From Bacteroidota bacterium (GTDB lineage: Bacteria > Bacteroidota > Ignavibacteria > Tepidaquicellales > Tepidaquicellaceae): a stretch of 20,043 bases of DNA. The notes beneath the pieces were generated by a model. It had not been told where the DNA came from, ran no database searches, and worked only from the letters and a program-made list of their open reading frames with translations. The translations under genes were made by a program, and so were the position numbers. This document shows, piece by piece, positions 1-7,139 of the stretch; position 1 is the stretch's first letter; each line of letters begins with the position of its first letter. Location of the stretch: the NCBI GenBank assembly GCA_023429265.1, contig JAEYVS010000121.1, forward strand, positions 1-20,043, written 5' to 3'.

Positions 1-766
1 AAATATACCAATACGGCAATCCTGAATTATTGGGATCATATATTGTCCAGTTTACATCATCAAATTTAGCCAAGCCGCCGCCGAATGTTCCTATCCACTT
101 TATAATATTTGAATCGATAGAAATACATCTTATTGCATTAAAAGGCAGACCTGAATTTTGGGAATTATAAACAGTCCAATCTATTCCATCAAATTTTGCA
201 ATACCATGGCTCTGAGTACCTACCCATACAATTGTATCTTTTACTTCTACCGAGAATATAAAATTACTTGGCAAACCTGAATTTGTATCCCTATAAGTAA
301 TCCAATTTGTTCCATCAAACTTTCCTAGCCCTAATGGAGTTGCCACCCATAGATTTCCTTTAGTGTCAAAATCCATGTCTAAAACCAAAGATGAAGGAAT
401 ACCGGAATTTTGAAGATTGTAATTAATCCAATTTGTTCCATCAAATTTGCTTATACCACCCGGAAGGGTGTTTATGGATCCTACCCAGATATTATTATCC
501 TTATCTACCTGAACGGAAAATATTACAGTAGAATGAATCTCTGAATTATTGGTATCATAAACAGCCCAATTAACCCCATCAAATTTTACTAATCCTTTAT
601 CACTAGTTCCAATCCATTTAATCCCGTTAGTATCTATGGCTATATCGGTTATAGAATTACCCGGCAGTCCCGAATTCCCGGTATTATACACTATCCATTG
701 CGGTCCCTGAGCTGGGAGAGGAAGGGACGATAAAAGGAATAATATTAGTAGTATTAGAAGTTTCAT
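1..766 (-). CDS. Secreted beta-propeller protein, two-component-regulator propeller type (partial)
   Basis: The frame opens with ATG at 766 and stays open to the window edge, so at least 255 residues are present and the C-terminus is missing. Residues 1-20 (MKLLILLILFLLSSLPLPAQ) are a clear signal peptide. What follows is a repeat of about 42-46 residues, seen five times plus a partial sixth, with the core NSGLP...(I/V)D..G.KWIGT..GLAKFDG.NW. This is the pattern of two-component-regulator propeller (Reg_prop) blades. No histidine kinase or sorting domain is visible in the retained part; one could lie beyond the edge. Proteins like this are common secreted or surface proteins in Ignavibacteria and Bacteroidota. 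Substrate and role are unknown. It is divergent from hisS, with 276 bp between the start codons. Confident for fold and secretion, not for function. Confidence 0.85.
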   Translation of the reverse strand, partial: MKLLILLILFLLSSLPLPAQGPQWIVYNTGNSGLPGNSITDIAIDTNGIKWIGTSDKGLVKFDGVNWAVYDTNNSEIHSTVIFSVQVDKDNNIWVGSINTLPGGISKFDGTNWINYNLQNSGIPSSLVLDMDFDTKGNLWVATPLGLGKFDGTNWITYRDTNSGLPSNFIFSVEVKDTIVWVGTQSHGIAKFDGIDWTVYNSQNSGLPFNAIRCISIDSNIIKWIGTFGGGLAKFDDVNWTIYDPNNSGLPYWYI

Positions 767-943
767 AATAGTAAGTTATTAGGAAGCATTTAAATGTCGA
801 TATTATTAGCAATAAAAGCAAGCATAAAAATAACTCGCGGCGTTAAAAAATTCTTCAAAAATAAAAATTTACAAATACTTTCTTCCGGAAGATTCGCTGA
901 TTCGCAAACGAATTAGACAATTCCCCTCCTACCTACTTTACTC

Positions 944-978
944 ATTTATTGTCTATTCACTATTGTCAATTGTCCATT
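944..978. repeat. Degenerate 7-bp tandem array 1
   Basis: Five consecutive heptamers ending in ATT can be laid out without gaps (ATTTATT at 944, then the pattern (G/C)(T/A)C(T/A/C)ATT at 951, 958, 965 and 972). The array lies between the propeller gene and hisS, 65 bp before the hisS start. The same 7-bp periodicity recurs at 14503, 14916 and 19837. Confidence 0.6.
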
Positions 979-1042
979 CTATCTTTCCCCTTTAAAATCT
1001 TACTTATTCACCCTATTTTAACGCCTACTTAACTTACTCTAA

Positions 1043-2293
1043 ATGAGCATTCAGAAACCAAAAGGCACTTTCGACATACTACCGGATGAAGCCCGTAAAA
1101 GGCAGTTCATATATACCGAAATAAGAAAGATCCTCGATAATTACAATTATTCCGAGATCCTTACTCCGGCATTCGAAAAAACCGATCTTTTTGTACGAGG
1201 CATAGGCGAGGAAACCGACATCGTTTCAAAGGAAATGTATTCCTTCAATGAAAACGAGCTCACTCTGCGCCCTGAAATGACCGCGCCCGTGATTCGAGCG
1301 TACCTCGAAAACAGTCTGTATAATGAATCACCGCTCAAAAAGCTGTATTATATCTGTAATATGTTCCGCCGCGAGCGTCCCCAGAAGGGCAGATTCCGCG
1401 AGTTCTGGCAGTTCGGCATCGAAGCCATAGGAAGCTCCGATTATCTCATAGACGCTGAGGTCATTGCCGCAGCCACGGAAATACTCAAAAATTTCGGCAT
1501 CACACACCTGATCACAAAGGTAAATACTATCGGCTCTGTCTCGGAAAGAGCCGCATTCCTGTCTAAACTGCAGGAATATATGAATAAATATAAAGCTGAC
1601 CTGTCTCTCGACAGCCAGCACCGCCTTGAAAAGAACCCATTACGCCTCCTGGACACTAAAAACCAGAAAGAGGTCGAGATATTACAGGAAGCACCCATAC
1701 TATTTGATTATTTGAATGACGATACCAAAGAAAATTTCCGGAAGCTATTAGCCTCGCTGGACGAACTCAAGATCCGCTATGAAGTAGATTATTCTCTCGT
1801 CCGGGGCTTTGATTACTATACATCCACGACATTTGAGGTGCTTTCCGATGCTTTAGGGGCTCAGAGTGCTGTTCTCGGCGGCGGAAGATATGACCTCCTC
1901 GTAGAGCAGCTCGGCGGTAAATCCACTCCCGCTATCGGATTCGCCTGCGGTATCGAACGCCTTATGCTCATTATGGACAGTATGGGATTCAATTACCCCG
2001 CAGAAGACCCGATAAAGCTATTTATAGTCACATACGGTGACAAATCAAAAGAAAAGGCAATCGGCATATTGAAACAGCTCCGTGAAAAGAATATCAAATG
2101 CGAGACGGATTTTCTCTCACGAAGTATTAAGTCGCAAATGAAGGAAGCAAACAGGCTTAACGCCCAGTATGTTATGGTACTTGGCGATGATGAGTTAAAC
2201 AAAAATAAAGCTTCAATTAAACGAATGGCTGACGGTATGGAAGCTGAAATCAGCCTGACACCGGAAGACATAATAACGAATTTAAATACATAA
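1043..2293 (+). CDS. hisS: Histidine--tRNA ligase
   Basis: Class II aminoacyl-tRNA synthetase that charges tRNA-His with histidine using ATP, in the cytoplasm. The 416-residue length is normal for bacterial HisRS. The start MSIQKPKGTFDILP carries the usual N-terminal GT.DILP motif. Motif 2 is at residues 108-123 (FRRERPQKGRFREFWQ). The histidine-binding signature VRGFDYYTSTTFE begins at residue 253, with R254 the expected catalytic arginine. The motif-3 glycine-rich segment GGGRYD is at 279-284, followed by GFACGIERL. The C-terminal anticodon-binding domain follows from about residue 325. The stop is one base before the next start (2295), so it is probably cotranscribed with the unknown gene and the lgt homologue. 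Confidence 0.97.
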   Translation: MSIQKPKGTFDILPDEARKRQFIYTEIRKILDNYNYSEILTPAFEKTDLFVRGIGEETDIVSKEMYSFNENELTLRPEMTAPVIRAYLENSLYNESPLKKLYYICNMFRRERPQKGRFREFWQFGIEAIGSSDYLIDAEVIAAATEILKNFGITHLITKVNTIGSVSERAAFLSKLQEYMNKYKADLSLDSQHRLEKNPLRLLDTKNQKEVEILQEAPILFDYLNDDTKENFRKLLASLDELKIRYEVDYSLVRGFDYYTSTTFEVLSDALGAQSAVLGGGRYDLLVEQLGGKSTPAIGFACGIERLMLIMDSMGFNYPAEDPIKLFIVTYGDKSKEKAIGILKQLREKNIKCETDFLSRSIKSQMKEANRLNAQYVMVLGDDELNKNKASIKRMADGMEAEISLTPEDIITNLNT

Positions 2294-2294
2294 T

Positions 2295-2720
2295 ATGCGA
2301 ACTAAGCAGGTACGCCCTGATCCATTGGAATTTGAATTTGAACTCTACATCTCCCGGGAATTTGACTCGACCCGCGATGCTGAATTCCTGCTTTTCGACT
2401 TCCGTACCGTAAAGATATTCGAAAACTTCACATATAAGATAAACATCACTCCAAAAGATGACCACGATAAACGGTACTTCGAGTTCGATGTAGAGGGCTT
2501 ATCAGCCCCTGTAATATCGCTTTCCCGCAGCGGCGCGGCTCAATTCATCCATAAATTCTATGGCTTTAAGCAGACTGAATACACACTGGCTTTATTCAAG
2601 CAAAGAGAAGAAAAGAACCTTTACAAGTTCAAAGTCCTCAAATCAGGCATTAAGATCACCCGCCAGCCCCGGAAATTTTTCATTCAAGTAATCCCAGACC
2701 GTGCATCCGAAACTGATTGA
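2295..2720 (+). CDS. Hypothetical protein between hisS and lgt
   Basis: 141 residues, no signal peptide, no membrane segment, and no motif I recognise. The sequence is rich in alternating hydrophobic and charged residues (for example FEFELYISREF, RYFEFDVEGL), which suggests a mostly beta-strand cytoplasmic protein. The gene is tightly packed: it starts one base after hisS stops, and its last 20 bases overlap the GTG start of the lgt homologue in another frame. This arrangement strongly supports a real, translationally coupled gene. I do not assign a function; the neighbours (tRNA charging and lipoprotein modification) do not point to one. Confidence 0.8.
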   Translation: MRTKQVRPDPLEFEFELYISREFDSTRDAEFLLFDFRTVKIFENFTYKINITPKDDHDKRYFEFDVEGLSAPVISLSRSGAAQFIHKFYGFKQTEYTLALFKQREEKNLYKFKVLKSGIKITRQPRKFFIQVIPDRASETD

Positions 2721-3489
2721 AATAGGCGGCATCCCCATATACAGCTACGGCTTAATGCTGGGAATAGCATTTCTCGTGGCGAGCATCCTGCTCAGGCGTG
2801 AGCTCGTACGCAGGAAAATGGACGAAAATCTCGCCATTAACCTTACATTCATTGCTTTAATCGCGGGAATAGCCGGTTCGAAGCTATTCTACATAATCGA
2901 GGAATGGAATTTTGGAGATATCCCCCTTTCATCTCTCCTCACAACCGATGTAATATTCTCACCGTCAGGCCTGACATTCTACGGAGGACTGATTATGTCT
3001 ATTCTTTCGGTAATAATCTTCTGTAAGGTCAAAAAACTCTCTGTATTGGGGATTTTCGACATTATGTCGCCTCCTGCCGCGCTGGCATACGGAATGGCGC
3101 GTATCGGGTGCCATCTCTCAGGAGACGGCGACTACGGCATCCCGACCAATGGCACAATGTGGGAATTCATCGGCTACGACTACTCAAACGGTACTGTACC
3201 CACAGCTCCCGGAGTCCTCGCCCACCCAACGTCGATTTATGAGTTCATCATAGGATTATTTATCTTTCTGTATCTGTGGAATTTCGCCAAACACTCACGC
3301 TTCGATGGCGATGTATTCTTCCGGTATCTTATCCTCAGTGGCTTCTCCCGCCTGATGATAGAGATCATCCGCCTGAACCCTGATGTCATCCTGGGCTTAT
3401 CCCAGGCTCAGATCATCTCATTATGCCTCATAATCATAGGCTCCGTAATGTTATTTGTTAAATCCGCTAAAATTAAGCCAATAACTTAG
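2701..3489 (+). CDS. lgt: Prolipoprotein diacylglyceryl transferase family protein (variant signature)
   Basis: Integral membrane enzyme family that moves diacylglyceryl from phosphatidylglycerol to the lipobox cysteine of prolipoproteins. The 262 residues contain about seven hydrophobic segments, and the N-terminus MHPKLIEIGGIPIYSYGLM is typical Lgt. The GTG at 2701 is chosen because it begins exactly at this conserved MHP motif; it overlaps the upstream gene by 20 bp. Two family hallmarks deviate. The usual HGG is YGG (Y94), and the signature GR.GNF.N.E reads ARIGCHLSGDGDYG (residues 133-146), with Cys at the Asn position. I recall similar GCxxSGDGD variants in Bacteroidota. It could therefore be a paralogue rather than the main Lgt; the symbol is by homology. 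Confidence 0.8.
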   Translation: MHPKLIEIGGIPIYSYGLMLGIAFLVASILLRRELVRRKMDENLAINLTFIALIAGIAGSKLFYIIEEWNFGDIPLSSLLTTDVIFSPSGLTFYGGLIMSILSVIIFCKVKKLSVLGIFDIMSPPAALAYGMARIGCHLSGDGDYGIPTNGTMWEFIGYDYSNGTVPTAPGVLAHPTSIYEFIIGLFIFLYLWNFAKHSRFDGDVFFRYLILSGFSRLMIEIIRLNPDVILGLSQAQIISLCLIIIGSVMLFVKSAKIKPIT

Positions 3490-3503
3490 AATTAGAATGG
3501 ATG

Positions 3504-3797
3504 TTATTTTGAGGTGGGAAATTCGCGTTTTCCATGAATTATTGTTAAAACAATAATTCTATCCTTTTCGATCTTATAAATAATTCTATACTCCTTAACA
3601 AATAACTCTCTTATATTGTTATCATTTAACTCCGGTACAACTCTTCCCCGCTCAGGGAATTCATCTAAAGTTTGAATTGAATTGTAAATTTCGGTCACGA
3701 AAGAAGAAGCATAATACTCTGAGTCTCGAGAAATATATTCTGCAATATTTTCAAGGTCTTCGCCTGCCTGAGAGGTCCAAACTACTTTTCCAGCCAT
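3504..3797 (-). CDS. ParE/RelE-family toxin
   Basis: 97 residues, the normal size of a ParE/RelE-fold toxin. The N-terminus has VVWTSQAGEDLENIAEYISRDS, the usual 'a..DL..I..YI' helix. The C-terminal half has the RIIYKIEKDRIIVLTIIHGKREF strand-turn-strand that marks ParE/plasmid-stabilisation proteins. The family acts either on gyrase (ParE) or on ribosome-bound mRNA (RelE); the sequence alone does not decide which. Its start overlaps the end of the upstream antitoxin gene by 16 bp (3782-3797), the classic antitoxin-first toxin-antitoxin layout. It converges on lgt, with 14 bp between the stop codons. Confidence 0.88.
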   Translation of the reverse strand: MAGKVVWTSQAGEDLENIAEYISRDSEYYASSFVTEIYNSIQTLDEFPERGRVVPELNDNNIRELFVKEYRIIYKIEKDRIIVLTIIHGKREFPTSK

Positions 3798-3970
3798 CGG
3801 GAAAGTCTTTCCTTCATTTCCTTATTGCCGGCAAGTTTTTCACTTTCAATCTCAGTTAAACCCCGTTTAATTTTCTGGAGAACATATAAATGGTATTGAA
3901 TATCCTCCAGTGTAGTCTCCTCAGGTAAACTCGAAATCAGATCCTGTATTTCTCTTTTGACATTTTCCAT
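3782..3970 (-). CDS. Probable antitoxin of the ParE/RelE-type module
   Basis: 62 residues, highly charged and predicted largely helical (MENVKREIQDLISSLPEETTL...). No known DNA-binding motif is obvious. Position is the main evidence: it is immediately upstream of, and overlapping, the ParE/RelE-type toxin gene, and is of antitoxin size. The start ATG at 3970 lies at the centre of a perfect 18-bp palindrome (3962-3979), and a second inverted repeat lies further upstream (4034-4053). Both are plausible operators for autoregulation. Antitoxins of this length often lack a canonical ribbon-helix-helix, so the family is left open. Confidence 0.78.
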   Translation of the reverse strand: MENVKREIQDLISSLPEETTLEDIQYHLYVLQKIKRGLTEIESEKLAGNKEMKERLSRWLEK

Positions 3971-3979
3971 ATGGAAAAT
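3962..3979. promoter_or_regulatory. Perfect 18-bp palindrome over the antitoxin start codon
   Basis: ATTTTCCAT is followed directly by its reverse complement ATGGAAAAT. The antitoxin start codon (3968-3970 on the minus strand) sits exactly at the dyad. It may be an operator for the toxin-antitoxin complex. That it is a DNA site rather than an RNA hairpin is inferred from the absence of a loop. Confidence 0.5.
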
Positions 3980-4015
3980 TAAACCATAAATGAGTATAAT
4001 TCAATGTATTTTCCT

Positions 4016-4053
4016 CAAAACTAAGTAAATAATGCTAATTCTTTCGAATTAGC
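4016..4053 (-). promoter_or_regulatory. Candidate toxin-antitoxin promoter with inverted repeat
   Basis: On the minus strand TAGTTTTG (4016-4023) matches the Bacteroidota -7 consensus TAnnTTTG. Ten bases upstream is an inverted repeat, GCTAATTC-TTTC-GAATTAGC on the plus strand (4034-4053), which covers the place where a -33 box would lie. An operator there would fit autorepression. No clear TTTG -33 box is visible, so the promoter call is tentative. Confidence 0.4.
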
Positions 4054-4246
4054 GGTAAGCGTTGTATAAAGTCTTTCTACGTAACTTGGTGGTTAAATAA
4101 GCCCTTATTGCATCTTTGCGGTTAAAAAAATTAGTGCAATTCGTGAAATTCGTGGCTGAATTCCACCCCAAATTCTCCATTGTATATTACATCTAATACT
4201 ATTAAATTACACATTTACTAAAAATTAGTCATAACATCATAAAGCA

Positions 4247-4408
4247 ATGAAAAGAACATTCCAGCCTAGCAATAGGAAAAGAAAAAATAAGCACGGATTC
4301 CGCGAGAGGATGTCAACCAAGAACGGAAGAAAAGTGCTTGCAAGAAGAAGAGCTAAAGGCAGAAAGAAGCTCACAGTCAGCGATGAATTTGTAAGAAGAA
4401 CCGACTAA
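4247..4408 (+). CDS. rpmH: 50S ribosomal protein L34
   Basis: Direct translation gives 53 residues beginning MKRTFQPSNRKRKNKHGFRE, the conserved L34 start, continuing through the RMSTKNGRKVLARRRAKGRK core. It is strongly basic, as expected for a protein that binds 23S rRNA. L34 is usually 44-53 residues, so this copy is at the long end, with a short acidic/basic tail (TVSDEFVRRTD). It heads the conserved rpmH-rnpA-yidD-yidC block; rnpA starts 50 bp downstream. Confidence 0.97.
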   Translation: MKRTFQPSNRKRKNKHGFRERMSTKNGRKVLARRRAKGRKKLTVSDEFVRRTD

Positions 4409-4458
4409 GAAGAACTCCATTAAAGCTTTAGCACAATTTGTTATAAGCGCCCTTTCAT

Positions 4459-4926
4459 ATGACTGATAGCGGCAATAAAAAAAAGTTCGGACTAAAAAAG
4501 ACGCAGATACTCAGAGGTTTCGATGCTTACAAAAAAGTTCTCGATAATTCACGTTTGTATTCAACCGATCTTTTATTAGCTTACGTAAACAAAGAAAGAC
4601 AGCCGGGACCTTCTGAAAATAACCCGGGAAAAGTTCTTAGCCCACTTACCCCATCGGGGTTGATTCTAAAGGTCAAAGTGGGCTTTATTATTTCCAAAAA
4701 AAAGATCCGCAAAGCTGTCAATCGTAATTACGGCAAAAGGCTCTTAAAAGAAGCGTTCAGGCTAAGCAGGCATCACGTCGAAGAAAAGATAGAAGATTCT
4801 AATCGGGATTACAGTATCATCTTCGCGTATTCCACAAACGGGATCGAAAAACTGAAGAACAAAGCCATCGACTTCGAAGACCTTAAAGACGAAATGCGGA
4901 TACTTCTGCAAAAAATTATAAAGTGA
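4459..4926 (+). CDS. rnpA: Ribonuclease P protein component
   Basis: Protein subunit that binds the RNase P RNA and helps remove 5' leaders from pre-tRNAs. The hallmark RNA-binding segment is VGFIISKKKIRKAVNRNYGKRLLKEAFR (residues 74-101 by span), containing the RN..(K)RLLKE.FR signature. At 155 residues it is longer than the usual 110-135. The excess is a short N-terminal extension and a loop of about 25 residues (about 45-70) between the first strand (LLLAYV) and KVGFII. The DNA for this loop holds a nested inverted repeat at 4639-4684. It lies 50 bp after rpmH and 32 bp before yidD. Confidence 0.95.
   Translation: MTDSGNKKKFGLKKTQILRGFDAYKKVLDNSRLYSTDLLLAYVNKERQPGPSENNPGKVLSPLTPSGLILKVKVGFIISKKKIRKAVNRNYGKRLLKEAFRLSRHHVEEKIEDSNRDYSIIFAYSTNGIEKLKNKAIDFEDLKDEMRILLQKIIK
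4639..4684. repeat. Nested inverted repeat inside rnpA
   Basis: AGCCCACTT (4639-4647) is matched by AAGTGGGCT (4676-4684). Inside it ACCCC-ATC-GGGGT (4648-4660) forms a second stem directly stacked on the 5' arm. The repeat falls in the loop that appears extra compared with ordinary RnpA. Confidence 0.6.
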
Positions 4927-4958
4927 CACGGGTCACCTTAGCTTAATATAAGCATACT

Positions 4959-5219
4959 TTGAAACACATTTTGATTTTCATAATTCGTTTTTACCAAAAA
5001 TACATCTCACCGCTGTTTCCGCCATCGTGCAGGTACTATCCTACCTGTTCACAGTATTTCGTCGAAGCGCTGCAGCAGAGAGGTTTATTCGTCGGTTTTT
5101 ATCTCGGTACGGTCAGGATCCTGAAATGCAATCCCTTCTTCAAAGGTGGATTCGACCCCGTCCCCCATAATCACAATCATCATCATTCAACTAAAGAAAG
5201 AAAAGTAGTAAATGGATAA
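4959..5219 (+). CDS. yidD: Membrane protein insertion efficiency factor YidD
   Basis: 86 residues with the full YidD core: IRFYQKYISPLFPPSCRYYPTCSQYFVEAL, then G...G..RILKCNPFFKGGFDPVP, including the conserved cysteines in SCRYYPTCS and LKCNPF. It is a small membrane-associated protein thought to assist YidC-mediated insertion. The start is a TTG at 4959, chosen because MKHILIFIIRFYQKYISP aligns with the family N-terminus and no ATG is available. A His-rich tail (HNHNHHH) follows the domain. Its last 8 bases overlap the yidC start, which implies translational coupling. Confidence 0.95.
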   Translation: MKHILIFIIRFYQKYISPLFPPSCRYYPTCSQYFVEALQQRGLFVGFYLGTVRILKCNPFFKGGFDPVPHNHNHHHSTKERKVVNG

Positions 5220-7122
5220 AAGGTCTATATTGGGTTTTGTGCTTATCTCGGTCATACTTATGGTCTGGCTGTACTGGTCTAATACTCTGCAAAATGAAAA
5301 TAATCCTCAGGTTAATCCCGACACAAATATTGTAAAAGATACCGGAAAAGATACCGTACAAAAGACTCAGCCACCGGCCGACACGCTTACTGCCGGAGAT
5401 ACGACTGTCGTACCCGATTCCCTGCGTCAGTACACTGAACTCAAAAACGAATTCGGAAATACATTCTACTCAAATTCATTCAAATATGCGCAGGAAACCG
5501 GCGGAGCACCTGAAAAGATCATTACCGTCGAGAATAGCAAAGCCATAATGGAATTTACCAATTATGGTGGTACCATCCGTAAGTTTACTACTAAAGATTT
5601 TAAAACCTGGAAGGACGAACCGGCTCAGCTTATTGATTGGAAATCAGGCAAAGAGCTTCATATGCTCTTCACCTCTAAAGAGGGTAAGTCAATAAATACA
5701 AGGGACCTCGTCTTCAATAGCGACTATACCGAATGGCAGAACGTAAATGTACAGCAGGATTCCACGTTCCAGCTAAAGTTTGAAATGTTTGTCGGACAGG
5801 ACAGCTCGCAGAAAATTGTAAAAATATATACCTTTAAAACCGATTCCTATGAGTTTGATGTTTCATTCGAATTATATAATTCCGACAAATTCATTACAGG
5901 CTCGCAGTACCAGGTGGTATGGGGTTCATCGCTTAATCTAACCGAGTTCCGAAGCGATGACGAAGCAAACTATTCCGAGGCATTTGCCTTTATGGGCGGC
6001 GAGCTCGAGACGTTCAATGCCGATGATTTCGATACTCCTGTCAGTAAAGACCTCAACGGCACTACTGACTACGTCAGCACCCGTAATAAATACTTTGGCG
6101 TTTTCCTTATCCCAAATGGTCCCGATGGCAGAAAAGGTGACGGCGCTTACCTCTCCGCGAATAAATTCCACCTGCCCGACGAAGGTAACCGCGAAGAGTA
6201 TTCCATCGCCGTCAAGATGGATATCAAGAATGACCAGATGGATAAAGCCGACTTTATGGTCGTCATTACTCCGCTCGATTACCAGATACTTAAGTCTTAC
6301 AATAAAGAGCTTCAGCTGACTATGAGGTTTGCTCTGGACTTTATCGTAAGGCCTATTGCTCAATGGTTCATTCTGCCGATATTTATGTTCCTGCATTCAT
6401 TCATACCGAATTACGGTGTGGTGATAATTGTCTTTGCTTTAATTCTTAAGATCCTCTTGAATCCGCTGACTAAAACTCAGATGGAATCGATGAAGAAAAT
6501 GGGACAGCTTAGTCCTAAGATGCAGGCGATCCGCGAAAAGTACAAGGATAACCCTGTTAAGCAGAATGAGGAGATAATGAAGCTGTACAAAACGGAGAAA
6601 ATTAATCCGGCTGCCGGATGCCTCCCAATGCTTCTTCAGCTCCCGATTCTTTATGCTTTATTCGGCGTGTTCAATTCCACCATCGCACTGCGTCAGCAGC
6701 CGTTCATTCTGTGGATCAATGACCTTGCCGCGCCTGACGTTATTATGAGGCTGCCTTTCAAAATTCCGCTCTTCGGAATTGACCAGGTATCGGGACTTGC
6801 TTTATTAATGGGTATAACAATGTTCATCCAGCAGAAGATGACAATGACCGACCCCAAGCAGAAGGCTATGGTTTACATTCTGCCGGTAATGCTTACATTG
6901 TTGTTCTTCAGTTTCCCGTCAGGTCTTAACCTTTATTACTTTACGTTTAACGTGCTTACGATACTTCAGCAAATTTATACTAATAAGTTCAAAAAGGATA
7001 AGCCCGAAAAGGAAAAGAAACCCGGCATATGGGATAAGATAAAAGAGCATCTGCCTAAGCTCCCGGATCAGGAAACCATTCAACAGATCCAGGCGCAAAA
7101 GAATAAAAAACGTAAAAGATAA
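5212..7122 (+). CDS. yidC: Membrane protein insertase YidC
   Basis: 636-residue YidC/Oxa1 insertase of the Gram-negative type. TM1 is at about residues 5-24. A large periplasmic beta-sandwich domain spans about 90-370. The conserved five-helix insertase core runs from about 376 to 605. Core motifs include NPLTKTQMESMKKMGQLSPK, the cytoplasmic coiled hairpin KYKDNPVKQNEEIMKLYK, INPAAGCLPMLLQLPILYALF, and FPSGLNLYYFTFN. The hydrophilic-groove residue that is Arg in E. coli is Lys413 here. The C-terminal tail is Lys-rich, as expected for ribosome contact. It overlaps yidD by 8 bp; the glycosyltransferase gene starts 17 bp downstream. Confidence 0.97.
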   Translation: MDKRSILGFVLISVILMVWLYWSNTLQNENNPQVNPDTNIVKDTGKDTVQKTQPPADTLTAGDTTVVPDSLRQYTELKNEFGNTFYSNSFKYAQETGGAPEKIITVENSKAIMEFTNYGGTIRKFTTKDFKTWKDEPAQLIDWKSGKELHMLFTSKEGKSINTRDLVFNSDYTEWQNVNVQQDSTFQLKFEMFVGQDSSQKIVKIYTFKTDSYEFDVSFELYNSDKFITGSQYQVVWGSSLNLTEFRSDDEANYSEAFAFMGGELETFNADDFDTPVSKDLNGTTDYVSTRNKYFGVFLIPNGPDGRKGDGAYLSANKFHLPDEGNREEYSIAVKMDIKNDQMDKADFMVVITPLDYQILKSYNKELQLTMRFALDFIVRPIAQWFILPIFMFLHSFIPNYGVVIIVFALILKILLNPLTKTQMESMKKMGQLSPKMQAIREKYKDNPVKQNEEIMKLYKTEKINPAAGCLPMLLQLPILYALFGVFNSTIALRQQPFILWINDLAAPDVIMRLPFKIPLFGIDQVSGLALLMGITMFIQQKMTMTDPKQKAMVYILPVMLTLLFFSFPSGLNLYYFTFNVLTILQQIYTNKFKKDKPEKEKKPGIWDKIKEHLPKLPDQETIQQIQAQKNKKRKR

Positions 7123-7139
7123 TTTAGGAGTTCTCCGGT

